A stretch of 64,000 nt of DNA from assembly GCA_035578905.1 (NCBI GenBank), contig JAQJVL010000005.1, positions 5,524,480-5,588,479 of the forward strand, written 5' to 3'. The notes below the pieces were generated by a model. The model was given only the letters and a program-made list of their open reading frames with translations, made no database searches and was not told the origin of the DNA. How positions within the stretch are numbered: the first letter of the stretch is position 1; every line of letters starts with the position of its first letter. Below are positions 60,829 to 64,000 of this stretch, in pieces. The position numbers and the translations under genes were made by a program. This DNA is from Stictocephala bisonia. Lineage: Eukaryota; Arthropoda; Insecta; Hemiptera; Membracidae.

Positions 60829-63123
60829 ACTGAAATGATATCAAACAATTATTACTTGTTAGATCGAATACCTCTTCTTCTTCTTCTAGAAGGAATAAAG
60901 GTATTTTATCTAAATAATTATTTCATATTTCACTCACTAAAATTTTTTTATCATATAATTATAAGATAATAATTATCACATAAAATTTCTGGGAGGGCTT
61001 CTCTTGGTTATAAAACAGTATCAAGTTCTGAAAAAGCATTTCACATTACACTAGTCTCTTTAACTTGCCTAAGCTAACTCACCGAGAGCACAAACTGGTT
61101 GCACCAACTATTTATTTACCTGCAACAAAAACATCGATAAAACAAACTTGTTAATTGTATTACAACAGGAATAAAGCAAACTTACAAAGAGATTATGTCA
61201 CGATTACTTTTCAGCTGTTCCATTATGTTTACACATTCAATGAGTTACCCAATACAATGCAGTTGTAGCAAATAACCTTTGATCATTTCTTTCTGTCGAA
61301 AGTGTGTTAGTTGAAGAGACCTTAGGTAACATGCCTTGAAGCGTTATCTAAGGGTCCTTACAAAAATCAAACCATACGTTTGAATCAACATTGAAATACC
61401 AAAAGATTAAGTAATTAATTTAGATTTTTAGGTAACAGAAAGATTGATAACACTCACATCCTGCCTTAAGATGAAGTGTATTTATTTAAGTCTGCTACTG
61501 CTACTAAAGCTATAGCTGAAGAGATTAATTGAAGTCGAAAGAGGAACAAAGGAAAAGGTCCTTGTTGAATTGAACTGTAAACCATGAATACAAATTACGG
61601 ACCAATAATGACACACTGTTACCAGCACACTTTTTTTGAGAGGAGTTGGTCTACAGTGGCTTAAAACAGATTAATTCGTTCCCGGACATTCTAAAGAGGA
61701 AACTGTCATGTCAAATTTTGAAAGGCCAACAAAAGATCGGCCAATCAAAGCATGTTATTACAGAATAATTAAATTTTAAACAATCAAACTTTTTTCTCTG
61801 ACCATTTGTTTGAAAAGTATGTATTTTTAATGTTTGATGAAAAATGTCCTCTTTTTGCCTAAGTTGTTTTTGAATTTTTTAATTTTATTATGGTGTAAGA
61901 CCTGAATATATAACAATTTATTAATTGACGTAATTATGCTAAGCACATGCTGTTTTTAATAAAGTGTTTCTGATATCTGAGAGAAAAGACACGGCGGACA
62001 AGAAGAGTATTTAGGTTGGGAGAGGGGTGCGTAGCAGAAGTTCTCAACCAGCGCTGCGTATCGGCAGCCGCGCTAAGCTCCTTTCGTCTGCTACAGAAGT
62101 CTGACTATTTCCCTATCTCTCTTAGCTTCTTATAGATCTGTATTCATTGTCTGTACCAATCAGCAATGACAACCCGTAACATAGTGATACTCATCAATGG
62201 TCTTTTATAAACTGCGTAATTTAGCGCACTATAAATGTGAAACTCCTAGTTTTTCATCCAATTTTATTTGTTCATTAAACTATTTGTTTCACTGACCTTA
62301 ACATTTCCTTAGCAACGTTTCGACTTGTTGTATGGAAAATTTATCATTAAAGTAAGACCATTAAAATACTATAAATAATACACTTATTTGATTTGATAGA
62401 GTAGGACTCAATCCCCAAGAGCTGGTAACATACCGAACTCCACAGAAATCAAATGTCCAATACGCTGTTGATATTACATCCAGAGAGAACAGGAGAGATG
62501 CTTGTTGGGCTCAGTTCTCGTCGCCGTCAGACGCATTGTATGGAAATGCAGTTTTTGTCCGCCACAGGCCGGTTGGGCATCCGCTGGCGTCTACCTGATG
62601 TGATAAGCATGACCGGGGATCGACTGCGGTATATTTTTGTTAAAAATGTTTTAATTTTATACGGAGGAAGCTTAACGAAGAGAAATCCACATTTAAAGCT
62701 TAATTTCTCCCCATTAAAGCTTAATTTTAGATTTGCTTTTCAAATATACTACTCGATTTCTACGAGTAAATCATATATCTTGATATACAATAGAATATAC
62801 TTCAAAAATATGTGTTTATTTGGACAGATCAAATATCAAAAGAATTCTACTAAAGCTACAGAAAATTACAAGGAGAAAAACTGTAATTCGTGGCTATTTC
62901 ATATCTTGTTTCGTATCGTGAACCACAGGAGCCTGGGGGGAAAGGATCTGTCCAAACCGACCAGACGACTTCTGACGGAACCAAGAGGGAAATAACGAAC
63001 GGAACCAACACATAAATTGGGTAAGATTGGAGCCCAGCAATCATCTTTGTCGAAGGCAGGGATCTAGCCATGAAATATCTAACCATGTTTACCTGTACTA
63101 CTCGTGTCTGAAGTCCCCGCAAG
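60829..63123. other. AT-rich unique spacer
   Basis: About 2.3 kb. A 180-codon frame at 62453-62995 is low in complexity in its second half and matches no family; it is not called. A GC-richer patch at 61990-62080 is unexplained. No RNA gene seen. Confidence 0.5.
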
Positions 63124-63900
63124 GATGAGATGAGATCAGTCTCTTAATCTGTCATTACAGTGGTCAGTTAGCCTAAACAATTGTAAAGTGAACTATCAAA
63201 CCTCTCAGCATTGTACATATCTATTACACTACTGTAATGAGATCAGTCTCTTAATCTGTCATTACAGTGGTCAGTTAGCCTACAAAATTATAAGGTGCAC
63301 TATCAAACTACTTAACATTGTACAAATCTATTACACTAATGTAATGAGACCAGTCTCTTAATTCGTAATTACAGTGGTAGTTAGCCTACACAATTGTAAG
63401 GTGAGCTATCAAACCACTCAGCATTGTACAGCTCTATTACACTACTGAAATGAGATCAGTCTCTTAATTCGTAATTACAGTGGTAGTTAGCCTACACAAT
63501 TGTAAGGTGAGCTATCAAACCACTCAGCATTGTACAGCTCTATTACACTACTGTAATGAGATCAGTCTCTTAATTCGTAATTACAGTGGTCAGTTAGCCT
63601 ACAAAACTGTAAGGTGAGCTATCAAACCACTCTGCATTGTACAATATTACACTACTGTAATGAGATCAGTCTCTTAATTCGTAATTACAGTGGTCAGTTA
63701 GCCTACAAAACTGTAAGGGAGCTATCAAACCACTCAGCATTGTACAGCTCTATTACACTACTGTAATGAGATCAGTCTCTTAATTCGTAATTACAGTGGT
63801 CAGTTAGCCTACAAAACTGTAAGGTGAGCTATCAAACCACTCAGCATTGTACAATATTACACTACTGTAATGAGATCAGTCTCTTAATCCGTCATTATTG
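63124..63900. repeat. 107-bp repeat array, 7 copies, with nested inverted repeats
   Basis: Units begin CTGTAATGAGATCAGTCTCT and continue TAATTCGTAATTACAGTGG, GTTAGCCTACA, GAGCTATCAAACCACTC and GCATTGTACA. Within each unit CTGTAAT pairs with ATTACAG around an inner GAGA-TCAG-TCTC hairpin. Copies differ by short indels (AGCTCT present or absent). It stops near 63900, about 100 bp before the window end. Confidence 0.94.
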
Positions 63901-64000
63901 TGGTCATTTAGATTCATAATTGGAATTGTGCATCTATATAAATTAGAACGGTTAGAGGACTGTAACAGATGTTATCTTTTTCTCCCCGATCTGTGAATTA

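Noticed and set aside
62453..62995. 180-codon frame as a gene
   Set aside because: The second half has low-complexity AT-driven residues, and there is no domain, compositional contrast or nearby signal.

Overview
This is eukaryotic, non-coding-rich DNA, most likely from an insect. The unique parts are AT-rich. The only recognisable proteins are decayed transposon proteins: two non-LTR retrotransposon polyproteins and a Helitron helicase. AATAAA signals, TIR elements and short TTAGGT runs are present, and there is no operon-like packing and no rRNA. A hemipteran or similar insect with a repeat-bloated genome would fit, but the sequence does not settle the order.

Slightly more than half of the window (about 34 kb) is tandem repeat DNA from at least fourteen separate arrays: an 80/76-bp satellite (1-8504, cut by the window edge), a 43-45-bp minisatellite (9.06-9.47 kb), a 24-bp array with duplicated flank (10.0-14.05 kb), a 28-bp array (15.3-17.9 kb), a pure TTTCA microsatellite (25.1-25.5 kb), a 33-bp array (25.7-26.1 kb), linked 97-bp and 94-bp arrays (27.3-30.1 kb), a 120-bp array (40.5-41.4 kb), a 45-bp array (43.1-43.6 kb), a giant 36-bp array (45.86-57.66 kb), a 26-bp array (58.5-59.0 kb), a second, palindromic 36-bp array (60.3-60.8 kb) and a 107-bp array (63.1-63.9 kb). 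Nearly all long open frames lie in arrays whose period is divisible by three. They are open in several frames on both strands and are not genes.

Between the arrays lie transposon remains: a broken LINE with endonuclease, reverse transcriptase and C-terminal regions (21.9-25.1 kb, plus strand) that runs into the TTTCA microsatellite; two further 3' ends of the same type (20.1 and 37.8 kb); a decayed LINE reverse transcriptase on the minus strand (32.35-33.49 kb); a decayed Helitron helicase on the minus strand (34.8-36.85 kb); a 474-bp TIR element (31.06-31.53 kb); and two copies of a retroposon-like dispersed repeat (19.86-20.02 and 59.67-59.79 kb), one carrying a hammerhead-ribozyme-like core. 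The only candidate for a living host gene is a 116-codon intronless frame at 38359-38709 with a TATA-like box upstream and AATAAA signals downstream.

The most notable observation is that four satellite loci look like one modular family. The 36-bp unit equals the 28-bp unit plus an 8-bp self-complementary insert (ACGGCCGT). Intermediate, longer units sit at the edge of the 28-bp array and at 42.72 kb, and the 120-bp array carries a variant of the same segment.
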